The notes under the pieces: model-generated
Database searches by the model: none
Told to the model about the DNA's origin: nothing
Seen by the model: only the letters and a program-made list of their open reading frames with translations
Translations under genes and position numbers: made by a program
Assembly (NCBI RefSeq): GCF_030272615.1
Contig: NC_081415.1
Span: forward strand, 377,223,392 to 377,287,391
Reading direction: 5' to 3'
Length of the DNA: 64,000 nucleotides
From: Cryptomeria japonica
Taxonomy: Eukaryota > Streptophyta > Pinopsida > Cupressales > Cupressaceae
Part shown: positions 21,077 to 32,780 of the stretch, piece by piece
Position numbering within the stretch: position 1 is the first letter of the stretch
How the letters are laid out: every line of letters starts with the position of its first letter

Positions 21077-23909
21077 CTCTCCCTCCTTTCACTGTCCCAT
21101 TTTCTACTCAACCATTGCCTATGCCTAATTATCATAGTGTCCCACCACCTTATTCTCAATCAATGCCTTCTTTCAATAACATCACACTACCTTCTCAATC
21201 AAACATGTCTAACATAAATTCCTCAACTGAAGCAACCATTAATAACTTTGCTCAAATTGTGTCATCATTGCAACAACAAATCACTTCTATGAGTCAATCC
21301 AAGTTTAGTGTACCCACATTTGATGTTGTGAGCCCACTTTCTCTTGATATTGTTAGAGTCGTCCCTCCTAAACATGTTGAAGTCCCTCAATTGGAAATCT
21401 ATAATGGAAAAGGTGATCCTTTAACACATGTCAAAACATTTCAAACTTTGTGCATTGACTTTGCTTATGATCAAAGATTGCTTGCTAAATTGTTTACTAG
21501 AACATTAAGAGATAAGGCTTTACAATGGTATTTATCTTTGCCTTCTTATTCTATTACTTCTTTTCAACAATTAGCAAATTCTTTTATTCAACAATTTCAA
21601 AACAACATAGGTCCTAAAATCACTTTGACTGGTTTAATGCATTGTAAACAAGGTGTTAAAGAAAAAGTCACTCATTTAATTGGTAGATATAAGCATTTGT
21701 ATTCTCAAATTTCTTTTCCAGTGCCTGATAATGATATTCAAAGAATTTTCATTTCTAAATTGCAAAAAGACATTAGGGAAAAACTTCTCCTTTCTGAGTT
21801 TACTTCTTTTCCGCAGTTGTGCACAAGACTTCACAATTATCAACTGACTGTGAGTCAACTGGAGCAATCTACTCCTATGGCTCTGAGTGATAAGGGTGAG
21901 AGTGCTCAACAACCGTTTGTGAAGTTCAAACTGAACAAAGGCTTCATCAAATTCAATGACACCATCAACAAAAACAACAATGTGAATGCTACAATAGGTG
22001 TGCCTCCTATTTCTAAATTTTTCAAAAGAGAAAGATAATTTACTCCTTTGAATGAATCTTTGCATAGCATCATGTCTCATTTGTTACAAAGAAACGTTAT
22101 CAAGCTTCCTCCAATAAAACCAGTTGACCCTTCTAAGGCAGCCTCACCTTACTTTGATAATATTTTTTTTGTCAATTTTATCATTAACCTGGTCATGATA
22201 CTGAGAAATGTTTTGCGTTAAAAAGTAAGATTCAAGACTTCATTGATAATAATACTATATCTGTGGTAGGTGTGAGTGATAAGGGAAACAAATCGGTAGT
22301 TCCTCCCAGTCAAAATCTTAATATTTTCACTGATCCTTTACCCTCTCATTCCTCTAACATGATTGAGACTGAACGTACCTCTTTCTCTCCCTCTGATCTC
22401 ACAACCATGGCTCCAAATTTGGTGAATATGGTAGAGAAACAAGAAACACCTAAGGATCAATGTATCACATTTGACCCTAGTGAGATCATTAGAGCACCTG
22501 ATGGCCCTTTATACATAGTTGCAAAGATCCAAGGCAAACCTTGTTGTGGTGTACTTATTGATCCCACTTGCATGGTTAATGTCATCACTGAAGAATATCT
22601 TTATACTTTACATTTGCATCAACCAATCTATGATGATACTAATATGGTCATTAAGTTTTTTGATGGATTTTCTTGTCTTACTATTGGTTCTATCACACTC
22701 CCTATTGAAGTTCACACTAAATCTATAGATGTCAACTTTGTTATCATTCCTTTATCTGAACAATTCTATGTGAAGTTAGGCTACTCTTGGCTATCTTCCA
22801 TGAAGGCTATTGCCTCTCCAATCCATAAGTGTTTAAAATTTCCCCATAATGGATAAATCATAACTGTTAACCATATCTTATTTCGACCAACTGAAAGAAG
22901 CCCGGGTGTTCCTATTGATTACATTTGGCTTCAACAATTTCAATCTCTTCCAACAAGAGGTGATGCTCTCTTTCAATCTTATAAAAAATGGAAGAAAGAT
23001 ATGATCTTATCCTTAAGCCAACCTAGATCTCCAACACTTGATATTCCCATTATTCTTGAAGATCAAGTTCTTCCTCTAATGGATAGAACTAATCTTCCTC
23101 CTAAGGAAGATTCCCAACCTATTCCTATGGATGAAACTATGCCACATCCTAAGAAGAACAATAATATCCCTCCTAATATTATACATCTACCTCCTCCTCA
23201 TGATGGACCTAGTCTCCTTCCTACACTGAACATTCCTCCTTTATATGGTGCAGTTCCACCTCCTTGCTCTTATAGAGAGAAGAGACATGTGTCTCCTCTT
23301 GTTCAACCTAAGAGACCTCAACCTAACCATCCAACTACCAAAGATGAGAAAATTCATCCTTCAATAAATATTCCTCCTTCTTCTCAACTTTCTGCTAAGA
23401 CTCGACGAAATCGTTGTGCAAGAGAATGCCGACAAAAATGTCATGCTAGAGCTCGTGACGTTGTTTCTCAAACTATTCAATCTCTCAAAACACCAACAGT
23501 TGACATGATTCCATTTTCTCCTAAGCAAGATGTTGAACCTAAATCTCTGAATCATAAGTTGCAAAAAACATGTGATGGTTTTACTTCTATCCATGTCAGA
23601 GTTCCTCTTTCTATAAATCTTGATGAAGAAATAGGTGAAAATGTTATTTATGATGGCAATACAACTCCTAATTCTTCTAATAGTGAATATGAATATTTTG
23701 ATGTTGACAAACATTTATCTGCAGAATTTTCAAAAGCCTTGATCCTAGCTACTCGAATCAAACAATGTGACTTAGCACATGGGCATAGTCCTTGTTTGGA
23801 TCTTATGATAGCTCCATCTATTGTTCTCAATGTCTCTCCTCTGGCATGTTTCCCGCCTTCCCGAAATAGAGATCAGCAAGATAGTGAGGTGGATGTGGTG
23901 CTAGACTAG
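21077..23909 (+). pseudogene. A1: gag and protease-like frame, no RT
   Basis: The sequence is open from 21077 to a stop at 22036-22038, then shifts frame and continues at 22263-22856 and 23001-23909. The gag core (about 21380-21790) has LEIYNGKGDP, LFTRTLRDKALQWYLSLP and ITSFQQLANSFIQQF, typical of Tat-type gypsy gag. A zinc-knuckle region follows at about 22160-22220. A retropepsin-like fold follows (CCGVLIDPTCMVNVI near 22540) in which the usual catalytic D-S/T-G reads D-P-T. The C-terminal part is Pro-rich (about 23000-23340), then basic with many Arg (near 23400-23460), then acidic. The frame ends at 23909 with no RT, RNase H or integrase, exactly as in A2. Confidence 0.8.
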
Positions 23910-24667
23910 ATGCATTAGCACTGTAGATCCTCTACCTCTCTCCTATCTTGCTCTTTTGTGCCAATTCTTCTATATGTATCAATGTTCTTCTATTTTTTGT
24001 TCCTAGTGATGTCTACTTGAGGACGATGCAAAGTATTGAGATCTCTTTTGGTCTCTTTCATGTTGACTCAGAAGACACGTGTTCCCTTTCTTCCAAGGTG
24101 GTTTCCTTTCTTTGGGGAATGAGAACTAGTCTATGCATATATACATGATATACATGAGTTATCATATAGCATACTGACCTCGATAAAAGTGAATCCACCT
24201 CATGCTTTGTGTTCTCTGTTCATTATCCTTGGGCTTATTCCTCGATTGGGGGTTAAATCCTTGTGATAACATGCTCCCTCTCTTTCTCTCCTGTGGGTGT
24301 ATTGTACCTTAAATAAATCACTCCCGATAAGGCGTGCACGATCTCTTTAATGTGGGGGCATACACTCTGCTCATATTTTCCTTCTTGATACTTGGAGTTA
24401 CTTAGTGAGCTTGGATTTGCTTTGTAATTTTTTGTATCCTTTTTCTTCATGACTCATAGTGAGGGGAACCTTGCTACTTGTAGTCATGGTTCTCTCCCTC
24501 TTGATCTTCCCTTTTAATTTGTCAATCAAAGTCATAAGATCCTTAGTCCACTGGGGACTTGGTGTATCTTGCCTCCTTGACATCGTGAAAGTCTTCCAAT
24601 CCTTTTTCCTTGTACTTTATCGGTAGTATTAGCATATGCTTATACTCCCGCTAAAGTGGGGGCTAAA
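23910..24667 (+). other. A1: 3' noncoding region and polypurine tract
   Basis: Closely similar to 30586-31262 of A2, so it belongs to the element. It ends with 'aaagtgggggctaaa' (24653-24667), a polypurine tract directly against the TG of the LTR at 24668. The open frames on either strand are short, poorly coding and not kept as such in A2. Confidence 0.75.
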
Positions 24668-24840
24668 TGTAGCATCATAAAATTGCGACCCTTGCAATTT
24701 TCGATCACATTTGGGTCTTTGCATTGGTGGATGAATCCCTAAGCCTGATTGGAGATCCGAGACATGCTCAAAACATCAAAAACTTGCATTTTCTACCACC
24801 CTGCATTGCCTATTGTCACTACCTATCCTAGATTAGGGCA

Positions 24841-24960
24841 GGACAGGGGCATGGCACCCCTCTCCCCCCTAGGATAGGGGCGTGGTGCCCCTTTTCTCCT
24901 AGGAAAGGGGTGTGGCAGCCCTGTCCTCCTAGGACATGGGTGTGGCACCCCTATCCCAAC
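24841..24960. repeat. LTR minisatellite, four 30-bp units
   Basis: Units start near 24841, 24871, 24901 and 24931, each like 'aggacaggggtgtggcaccc', then C/T-rich sequence. The first halves are G-rich and the second halves C-rich, so each unit can form a short hairpin. A1 carries only two units at the same place. Confidence 0.88.
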
Positions 24961-25077
24961 CCTTTTTTGGGCCTCCCTTGATCAAACTTTGCATTGAGCT
25001 TTTCAATTGTGAGCAGGAAAAAGTTTTCCTATGTCAACCTAAGGCGGAAAATCAGCTAAATGCCCCTAATTGGAAAG

Positions 25078-25086
25078 TATATAAGG
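25078..25086 (+). promoter_or_regulatory. A LTR TATA-like box
   Basis: 'tatataagg' lies about 410 bp into the LTR and is conserved in A1 at 20841-20849. Transcription would start about 30 bp downstream, dividing the LTR into U3 and R/U5. Confidence 0.55.
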
Positions 25087-26002
25087 AGAATTTTCCCTCC
25101 TATTTGCATAAGTTTGAAAGGGAATTCAAGCAAAAATTAAGTTCATGAGCATAGCGGCGATAAGCGATAACAAGTTGATCATAAAGTGCAAACAACATTC
25201 AAGCATCCAAGCATCCATTGAGCATTTCAAGTCTCCTTTGAAGGCTAGTTATTGCATTAAAATCAAGGATTCAACCATTGAAATGGAGATTTCTATCAAC
25301 ATTCAAGACATTTTATTCTACATATCCTTTCAAGCAATTCTATCAACATTTCAATTGCATCCTCTCTTGAGGTGGATTCTACTTCAAACATTTCTTTTCA
25401 TTTACTTGCAAGTGTTTTCCATCACTTGGTTAATTCCAAAACGGGGTTTGACCTGAAGGCAAATCCCCAATCCAAACAACATTTTCCTCTCTTTTCTGTG
25501 TGTAGGTTGCAGGTGCACAGTTGTAATTGTAGGTTTAGAATTCATTTTTAGAGACAAAAAACCCTTTTCGGTACGCGGATTTTTCAGAGGACCAGGTGCA
25601 ACTTCAACCTAGTCCCGACAACTTTTTCTCATATTTGTAGGAAGGCTTCGTCTTGACATTTTACTGCTAATTCCAAATGCATAGCTTCATCCCGCATCTC
25701 TATCTCAAGATATAATTGCTTCTTTGTCATCTTTACACTTAGTCTCAATTCTCCTAATTCAACTTGTCGATTTTAAAAGAGGGTTACTTTACTTTCCAAA
25801 TTCATTGTCAATTTTCTGCAATTCACTTAGCATTCAATCTCTTTCCATAGGGATTGGATCTAGTGAATTCAAACCCCCCTCTTTTAAATGTAATGTGTGT
25901 GAGAAGTTGAAGGGAATCCTTTGTGAAACTTTCACCCCTCTTTTGAGTGGATTAAAGCTTTCCACTTGATCTCCCCTCATCACTTTTCACCACATTACAT
26001 TT

Positions 26003-26018
26003 TGGTGAACCCGACGTG
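26003..26018 (+). other. A2: primer-binding site
   Basis: TGGTGAACCCGACGTG begins three bases after the LTR end CA. The complement ends in ACCA, as a tRNA 3' end does. I cannot name the tRNA with confidence. The same sequence occurs reversed in the inverted A fragment near 31780-31796. Confidence 0.6.
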
Positions 26019-27222
26019 CTTACATGCTTACATTGAAAATTATTGCATATTGTTCATTTACAAGTTTAATTTTCCTGCAAAACTTAGTGGTTAATTCATT
26101 CTAAACCCTAGTTGTTAAAATTAAAATTAAACTTGTGTTTTGCAAAAATTTCTATCTATTATCTTAGATCTAAAAATTACATTCAATTCTTTCACTGTCT
26201 TATTCAATTTGCAAATCAAATTTACAAAATTAAGTGGTTAATTGTCAAAACCCTTATTTTCAAAAATCAACTTGAATTTGTGCAAACATTGGATTCAAAT
26301 TTAATTTTCAGATTTGGGACTATTTTCAAATTTGTCTTCTTGCTTAAAATTCAAATTTTCAATTTCCCTCCTTTTTCCAAAATTCAAAATTTCAAAATTC
26401 AGTGGTTAGGTCCTAAAACCCTCATTTTCAAATTTACTTGGATTTTGTGCAAAATTCAATCAATTTCAATCGATTTCAGTTTTCTAAATATTATTCAAGG
26501 TGGCCCTATCCATTAGGTTTGACCTTTTTCAAATTTTCTATTCATTTTCTTATCTTTTTCAAAAGCCTAATAAGGTCCTATTTTGACATTCAAACCTTAA
26601 TTTCGCCTATCTAGAGTTTGAAAAATCAATCAATTTTTTGGGCTTAGCTCTCAAATCATCATAGCTATCATTCGTGAAAATTTCTGAAAAAGTTGTGTGG
26701 ACCAGGTACACTTTCAACCTGGTCCCTGGCTTTTTTCCCAAAATTTTGGGAGACTGTTATGACAATATTTAATTGCTTAAATCCAGAAAATTGGTTGATT
26801 TTGTCGAATTTTGATCCCTCTAAAATAAAAAATACTTCCCAATTTCAACATCACAACTTTCAAGGAAACATTTAAAATTAAGTGGTTAATTGTAATCTGC
26901 CCTAATTTTAAAATCTTAATTTTGTCAATTTTAATTTTTAATTAAGTGGTATCCCATTGGCCCTAATTTTAAATTTCAATATTTTTTATTCATCATAAAT
27001 TTTCTTGGAGATTGTTCCTTCTTTCTACAAAGTTCAAATCGTGTAATCATAATTTTCTTGGATTTTTTTGCATTATTCAATTTTGCAAACTTTGTTCCCA
27101 AAATTCAAAATTCAAATTTTCCCTCTAGTGCATGAGTTTTACAACCTATTAGTCCTACCTATACTATCCTCATTAGACGAAGCATTAGAATTAAGGCTTC
27201 CCAAGGTTTAATTGTCGAAGAG
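26019..27222 (+). other. A2: 5' leader
   Basis: About 1.2 kb, AT-rich, with repeated short motifs such as 'attaagtggttaattgt' and 'caaaattcaaa'. Open frames here (26112-26516, 26693-26875) lack protein similarity. The first 500 bp or so recur inverted at 31263-31790. Confidence 0.65.
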
Positions 27223-30200
27223 ATGGAGCCTAATTTGGGTGACTTCTACAATGAGGATATTGCTAATTCTTCACATACTAATAACATCCCTATCTACCCA
27301 ATTCATGATTCCCATGATGAAGAAGAAGCTTTGACTAGAGTTTCCATAGATCAACTATCAAAATTGGATAATCAATTTGACAACTTCCAACAATGGATGT
27401 CCCAAGAATATCCCAATAGTGAAGCTCTTCCATTAATTGAAGGTCTAAAATGCATGATTCAAAGTGATAAGAATGGAATTGATATATTGTGTGGTATTGC
27501 TCACATTGTTGATTCTAATGTTATGCCTATGAAGAGTTGTGTTGAGAACTTAGGTTATTCACAACCTTCTACACAAATCAATCATTATATTCCTTTGACC
27601 ACTTCAATGACTAGCATTCCTACTTTCACTTCAAACATCATGGCTACATCAACTCAAAATGTCATACCTACAACCATTAGTCATGGGGGAAATCCCTCTT
27701 CTTCATTCAATCCTCTGCCTTTATCTATGCCTTCAATGAGTATTCCTATTATTTCTCAACCAATCAATGTGACACAAGGGGGCAATTCATCCAATAATTA
27801 TCTCCCTCCTTTCAGTGTCCCATTTCCTACTCAATCATTGCCTATGCCTAATTATCATAGTGTCCCACCACCTTATTCTCGATCAATGCCTTCTTTCAAT
27901 AACATCACACCACCTTCTCAATCAAACATGTCTAACGTAAATTCCTCAACCGAAGAAACCATTAATAACTTTGCTCAAACTATGTCATCATTGTAACAAC
28001 AAATCGCTTCTATGAGTCGATCCAAGTTTAGTGTGCCCACATTTGATGTTGTGAGCCCATTTTCTCTTGATATCGTTAGAGTGATCCCTCCTAAACATGT
28101 TGAAGTCCCTCAATTGGAACTCTATAATGGAAAAGGTGATCCTTTGACAAATGTCAAAACATTCCAAACTTTGTGCATTGACTTTGCTTATAATCAAAGA
28201 TTGCTTGCCAAATTGTTTACTAGAACATTAAGAGATAAGGCTTTACAATGGTATTTCTCTTTGCCTTTTTATTCTATTACTTCTTTTCAACAATTAGCAA
28301 ATGCTTTTATTCAACAATTTCAAAACAACATAGGTCCTAAAATCACTTTGACTAGTTTAATGCATTGTAAACAAGGTGTTAAAGAAAAAGTGACTGATTT
28401 CATTGGTAGATATAAGCATTTGTGTTCTCAAATTTCTTTTCCAGTGCCTAATAATGATATTCAAAGAATTTTCATTTCTAATTTGCAAAAAGACATTAGG
28501 GAAAAATTTCTCCTTTCTAAGTTTACTTCCTTTCCGCAGTTGTGCGCAACACTTCACAATTATCAACTGACTGTGAGTCAACTGGAGCAATCTACTCCTA
28601 TGGCTCCGAGTGATGAGGGTGAGAGTGCTCAAAAACCATTTGTGAAGTTCAAACCGAACTAAGGCTTCATCAAAGTCAATGACACAATCAACAACAACAT
28701 CGTGAATGCTACAACAGGTGTGCCTCCTATTTCTAAATTTTTTAAAAGAGAAAAGACAATTTACTCATTTGAATGAATCTTCGCATAGCATCGTGTCTCA
28801 GTTGTTGCAAAGAAACATTATCAAACTTCCTCCAATAAAACCAGTTGACCCTTCTAAGGCAACCTCGCCTTACTTTGATAATAATTCTTTTTGTCAATTT
28901 CATCGTCAACCTGGTCATGATACTGAGAAATGTTTTGTATTAAAAAGTAAGATTCAAGACCTGATTGATAATAATACTATATCTGTGGAAGGTGTGAATG
29001 ATAAGGGAAACAAATCAATAGCTCCTCTTAATCAAAATCTTAAGATTTTCACTGATCCTTTACCCTCTCATTCCTCTAACGTGATTGAGACTGAACATAC
29101 CTCTTTCTCTCCCTCTGTTCTCACTACCACGGCTCGAAATTCGGTGAATATGGTAGAGAAACAAGAAACACCTAAGGATCAATGTATCACATTTGACCCT
29201 ACTGAGACCATTAGAGCACCTGATGGCCCTTTATACATAGTTGCAAATATCCAAGGAAAACCTTGTCATGGTGTGCTTATTGATCCCTCTTGCATGGTCA
29301 ATGTCATAATTGAAAAATATATTTATACTTTACAATTGCATTAACCAATCTATGATGATACTAATGTGCTTTTTAAGTTATTTGATGGATTTTCTTGTCC
29401 TACTATTGGTTCTATCACACTCCCTATTGAGGTTCACACTAAATATATAGATGTCAACTTTGTTTCCATTCCTTCATCTGAACAATTATGTGTGAAGTTA
29501 GGCTACCCTTGGCTATCTTCCATGAAGGTCATTGCCTCTCCAATCCAAAAGTGTTTGAAATTTCCCCACAATGGAGAAATCATAACTGATAACTATATCT
29601 TATTTCGACCAACCGAAAGAAGCCTAGGTGTTCCTATTGCTTACTTTTGGCCTCAACAATTTCAATCTCTTCCAACAAGAAGTGATGCTCTCTTTAAATA
29701 TTATCAAGAATGGAAGAAATATATGATCTTATCCTTAAGCCAACCTAGAACTCCAACACTTGATATTCCCATTATTCTTGAAGATGAAGTTCTTCCTCTA
29801 ACAGATAAAACTAATCTTCCTCCTAAGGAAGATTCCAAACCTATTCCTATGGATGAAACTATCCTAATAAGAACAATAATATCCCTCCTAAGACTAGACC
29901 TGTACCTTCTCCTCATGATGGACCTGGCCTCCTTCCTACACCGAACATTCCTCCTTTATATAGTGCAGTTCTACCTCCTTGCTCTTATAGAGAGAAGAGA
30001 CCTACCTCTCCTCTTGTTCAACCTAAGAGACCTCAGCCTAACCATCCAACTACCAAAGATGAGAACATTCCTCCTTCAATAAATATTCCTCCTTCTTCTC
30101 AGCCTTCTGCTAAGACTCGACATAATTGTTGTGTGAGAGAATGTCGATGAAAACGTCGCGCTAGAGCTTGTGAAGTTGTTTCTCAAACTATTCAATCTTT

Positions 30201-30585
30201 TAAAACACCAATAATTGACATAATTCCATTTTCTCCTCAACAAGATGTTGAACCTAAATCTCCAAATCATAAGTTGCAAAAAATATGTGATGGTTTTACT
30301 TCTAATCATGTTAAATCTTCTCTTTTTATAAATCTTGATGAAGAAGTGGATGAAAATGTTATTCATGATGGAAGTATAACTCCTAATGCTTCTGATAGTG
30401 AATATGAATATGTTGATGTTGACAAACATTTATCTGCAAAATTTTCAAAAGCCTTGATCCTAGCTCCTCGAATCGAACAAAGTGACTTAGCACATGAGCA
30501 TAGTCCTTGTTTGGATCTTATGATAGCTCCAGTTGTTGTGCTCTATGTCGCTCCTCTGGCATGTTTCACGCCTTCCCGAAAATAA
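27223..30585 (+). pseudogene. A2: gag and protease-like frame, no RT
   Basis: Starts MEPNLGDFYNEDIANSSHTN at 27223. An N-terminal acidic and Ser/Pro-rich region is followed by the gag core (28012-28662), a CX2HX4HX4C knuckle (CQFHRQPGHDTEKC near 28890), a retropepsin-like segment (CHGVLIDPSCMVNVI near 29260), and Pro-rich and Arg-rich tails to 30585. Stops at 27994-27996 and 28660-28662 correspond to CAA and AAA codons in A1. Frames shift near 28750, 29350 and 29870. The active-site D-S/T-G reads D-P-S. As in A1, the coding region ends without RT, RNase H or integrase. The family therefore appears non-autonomous by structure and not by chance loss. Confidence 0.82.
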
Positions 30586-31262
30586 TGATCAACAAGATCG
30601 AGAGGTGGGTGTCGTGCTAGATTAGATACATTAGCACTGTAGATCCTCTACCTCTCTTCTTTCTTTCTCTTTTGTGACAATTCTTCTATGTGTATCTGTG
30701 TTCTTCTATTTGTTGTCCCTAGCGATGTCTACTTGAGGATGATGCAAAGAATTAAGATCTCTTTTGGTCTCTTTCATGTTGACTGAAAAGACACATGTGC
30801 TCCCTTTCTTCCAAGGTGGTTTCCTTTCTTTGGGGAATGAGGACTATTCTATGCATATATACATGAGTTATCATACAGTATACTAACCCCAAGGAAAGCA
30901 AAGCCACCTCGTTCTTTGTGTTTTGTGTTCATTATCCTTGGGTTTATTCCTCGATTGGGGGATAAATCCTTGTGATAACGTGATCCCTCTCTTTCTTTCC
31001 CTTGGGTGTATCCTACCTTAAAGCAATCGCTTCTGATAAAGCATGCGCAATCGCTTTAATGTCACTCCACTCATATTTTCCTTCTTGATACTTGGAGTTA
31101 CTTAGTGAACTTGGCTTTGCTTTGTAAATTTTTGTATCTTTGCTTTTCATGACTCATAGTGAGGGGAACCTTGCTACTTGCAGTCATGGTTCTCTCCCTC
31201 TTGATCTTCCCTTTTACTTTGTCAATCGAAGTCGTAAGATCCTGAATCCACTGGGGGCTTGG
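30586..31262 (+). other. A2: 3' noncoding region, truncated
   Basis: Collinear with 23910-24575 of A1 up to 'actgggggcttggtg'. The last 85-95 bp, including the polypurine tract, and the 3' LTR are missing. The sequence then switches abruptly into an inverted A fragment. Confidence 0.75.
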
Positions 31263-31908
31263 TGAAACCTAATGGATAGGGCCACCTTGAATAATATTTA
31301 GAAAACTGAAATTCATTGAAATTGATTGAAATTTGCACAAAATCCTAGTAAATTTGAAAATTTGGGTTCGAGAACCTAACCACTGAATTTTGAAATTTTG
31401 AATTTTGGAAAAAAGGACAGAAATTAAAATTTTGAATTTTAGGCAAAAAGACAAATCTGAAAATAGTTCCAAATCTGAAAATTAAATGTGAATCCAATGT
31501 TTGCACAAATTCAAGTTGGTTTTTGAAAATTAGGGTTTTGACAATTAACCACTTAATTTTGTAAATTTGATTTGCAAATTGAATAAGACAATGAAATAAT
31601 TGAATTTGATAAGCAATGTAATTTTCAGATCTAAGATAATAGATAGCAATTTTTTAAAAACACAATTTCAATTTTAATTTTAACAGCTAGGGTTTTGAAT
31701 GAATTAACCACTGAGTTTTGCAAGAAAATTAAACTTCTAAATGAAAAATATGCAAGAATTTTCAATGTAAAGCATGTAAGCACGTCGGGTTCACCAAAAT
31801 GTAATGTGGTGAAAAGTGGTGAGGGGAGATCAAGTGGAAAGCCTTACTCCCCTCAAAAGAGGGGTGAAAGTTTCACAAAGGATTCCCTTCAACTTCTCAC
31901 ACACATTA
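31263..31908 (-). repeat. Inverted A fragment (leader plus LTR end)
   Basis: This is the reverse complement of about 25891-26517: the A leader, the primer site and the last 110 bp of the LTR, at roughly 90% identity by eye. It makes a 0.63-kb inverted repeat with a 4.7-kb spacer. The open frame at 31695-31985 runs across it and is not a gene. Its right edge, 'cacacatta', abuts 'tagttat', a repeat of the bases left of A1. Confidence 0.85.
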
Positions 31909-32259
31909 TAGTTATAATTATAGTTCTTCTTTACTCGCAACCTTCATTTATATCTTTTGGTTCTTATGAAATAATTTTTACCTGATGGAAAATAACTCTC
32001 CCTTTGATATTATTTTTATTGGTAATTGCAATTCTTCTTTTCCCCGATGCTTTGTCTTTCCCATAAGAAGTATTCATATATCAACTGCATATTATTTTAT
32101 AGTAACTATCATTTGTTATTTGTATAAAATTATTCTATGAAGATAGAAACATTTTCACCTAATGGATGCTCTATGTACACCTTTTCACCTTCCTTAAGTG
32201 AAAACCTTTCACCTGGCTATTGTATTTTTACTCATCAAAATCATTTATGAAAGTATCTT
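31909..32259 (-). mobile_element. B: right flanking repeat, second piece
   Basis: Resumes the B repeat exactly where it was broken at 20490, matching 13275-13625 of the left copy ('tggaaaataactctcccttt' in both). The first bases, 'tagttat', duplicate the bases before 20491 and are the target-site duplication of the A compound insertion. The right end is the LINE insertion point. Confidence 0.75.
32251..32259. repeat. LINE target-site duplication, left
   Basis: 'aagtatctt' recurs at 38257-38265 and occurs once, undivided, at 13617-13625 in the left B copy. Confidence 0.85.
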
Positions 32260-32780
32260 CTTTTTTTTCAATAAAAGTGGATTATTCCACTAAACTTTTT
32301 TATTAATATTTTTTATTTTTTTACACAGGATTCAAAGAGCATACCGGAGGAAAGAACCCTGGGAAGAAAACCTCCAATCACAGCTCATAAAATAAACCTA
32401 TAGTCTCCAATAGATCAGTTTATACATCCCGCCCAAAACCACATACAAAATGCGGTCACAACACATATAATATCAGTTTTACATAGAGCCCATATGGCAA
32501 TTTGCAAACCCATCAGATAATTTTCAAATTTAGACTCCACAGCTGCTATCAATAGAAGAAGACAAAATTTTCCAAAGCCCTGTGCCAAATCCCATGAGCC
32601 AAAAACCTTCCTGCCAAAAAAAGAAAGTATCAAAAAACCTTTGGAAAAACATTGTTGTATCACATGAATACAACGAACTCTCCTCCAGACAATGAACATG
32701 AATACTTGAAATGAAAGGGGAAAGCAGGAATAATTATCATCATAAAATTTACATCAACGTTACTCAAGAAAATCACATAA
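32260..32780 (-). other. LINE 3' untranslated region
   Basis: About 520 bp after the ORF2 stop, AT-rich near its end, closing in a short adenine run on the minus strand. The two minus-strand open frames overlapping it (32415-32699 and 32660-32857) are not supported as genes. Confidence 0.65.

Larger units (their letters stand above)
24668..25999 (+). mobile_element. A: complete LTR shared by A1 and A2
   Basis: Begins TGTAGCATC after the A1 polypurine tract and ends ...CATTACA, three bases before a primer site at 26003. It therefore serves as 3' LTR for A1 and 5' LTR for A2. The length is about 1.33 kb. It holds four 30-bp minisatellite units and a TATA-like box. A shared middle LTR points to recombination between two A elements, or to a partial tandem duplication. 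The end points come from TG/CA and the neighbouring priming signals. Confidence 0.85.

Noticed and set aside
21676-22080. 134-codon minus-strand open frame opposite gag
   Set aside because: Shadow of the A1 gag frame. The opposite strand has clear gag motifs, and a similar shadow occurs in A2.
26112-26516. 134-codon plus-strand open frame in the A2 leader
   Set aside because: Phe/Lys/Asn-rich translation of AT-rich noncoding sequence. The inverted copy at 31263-31790 does not keep it open.
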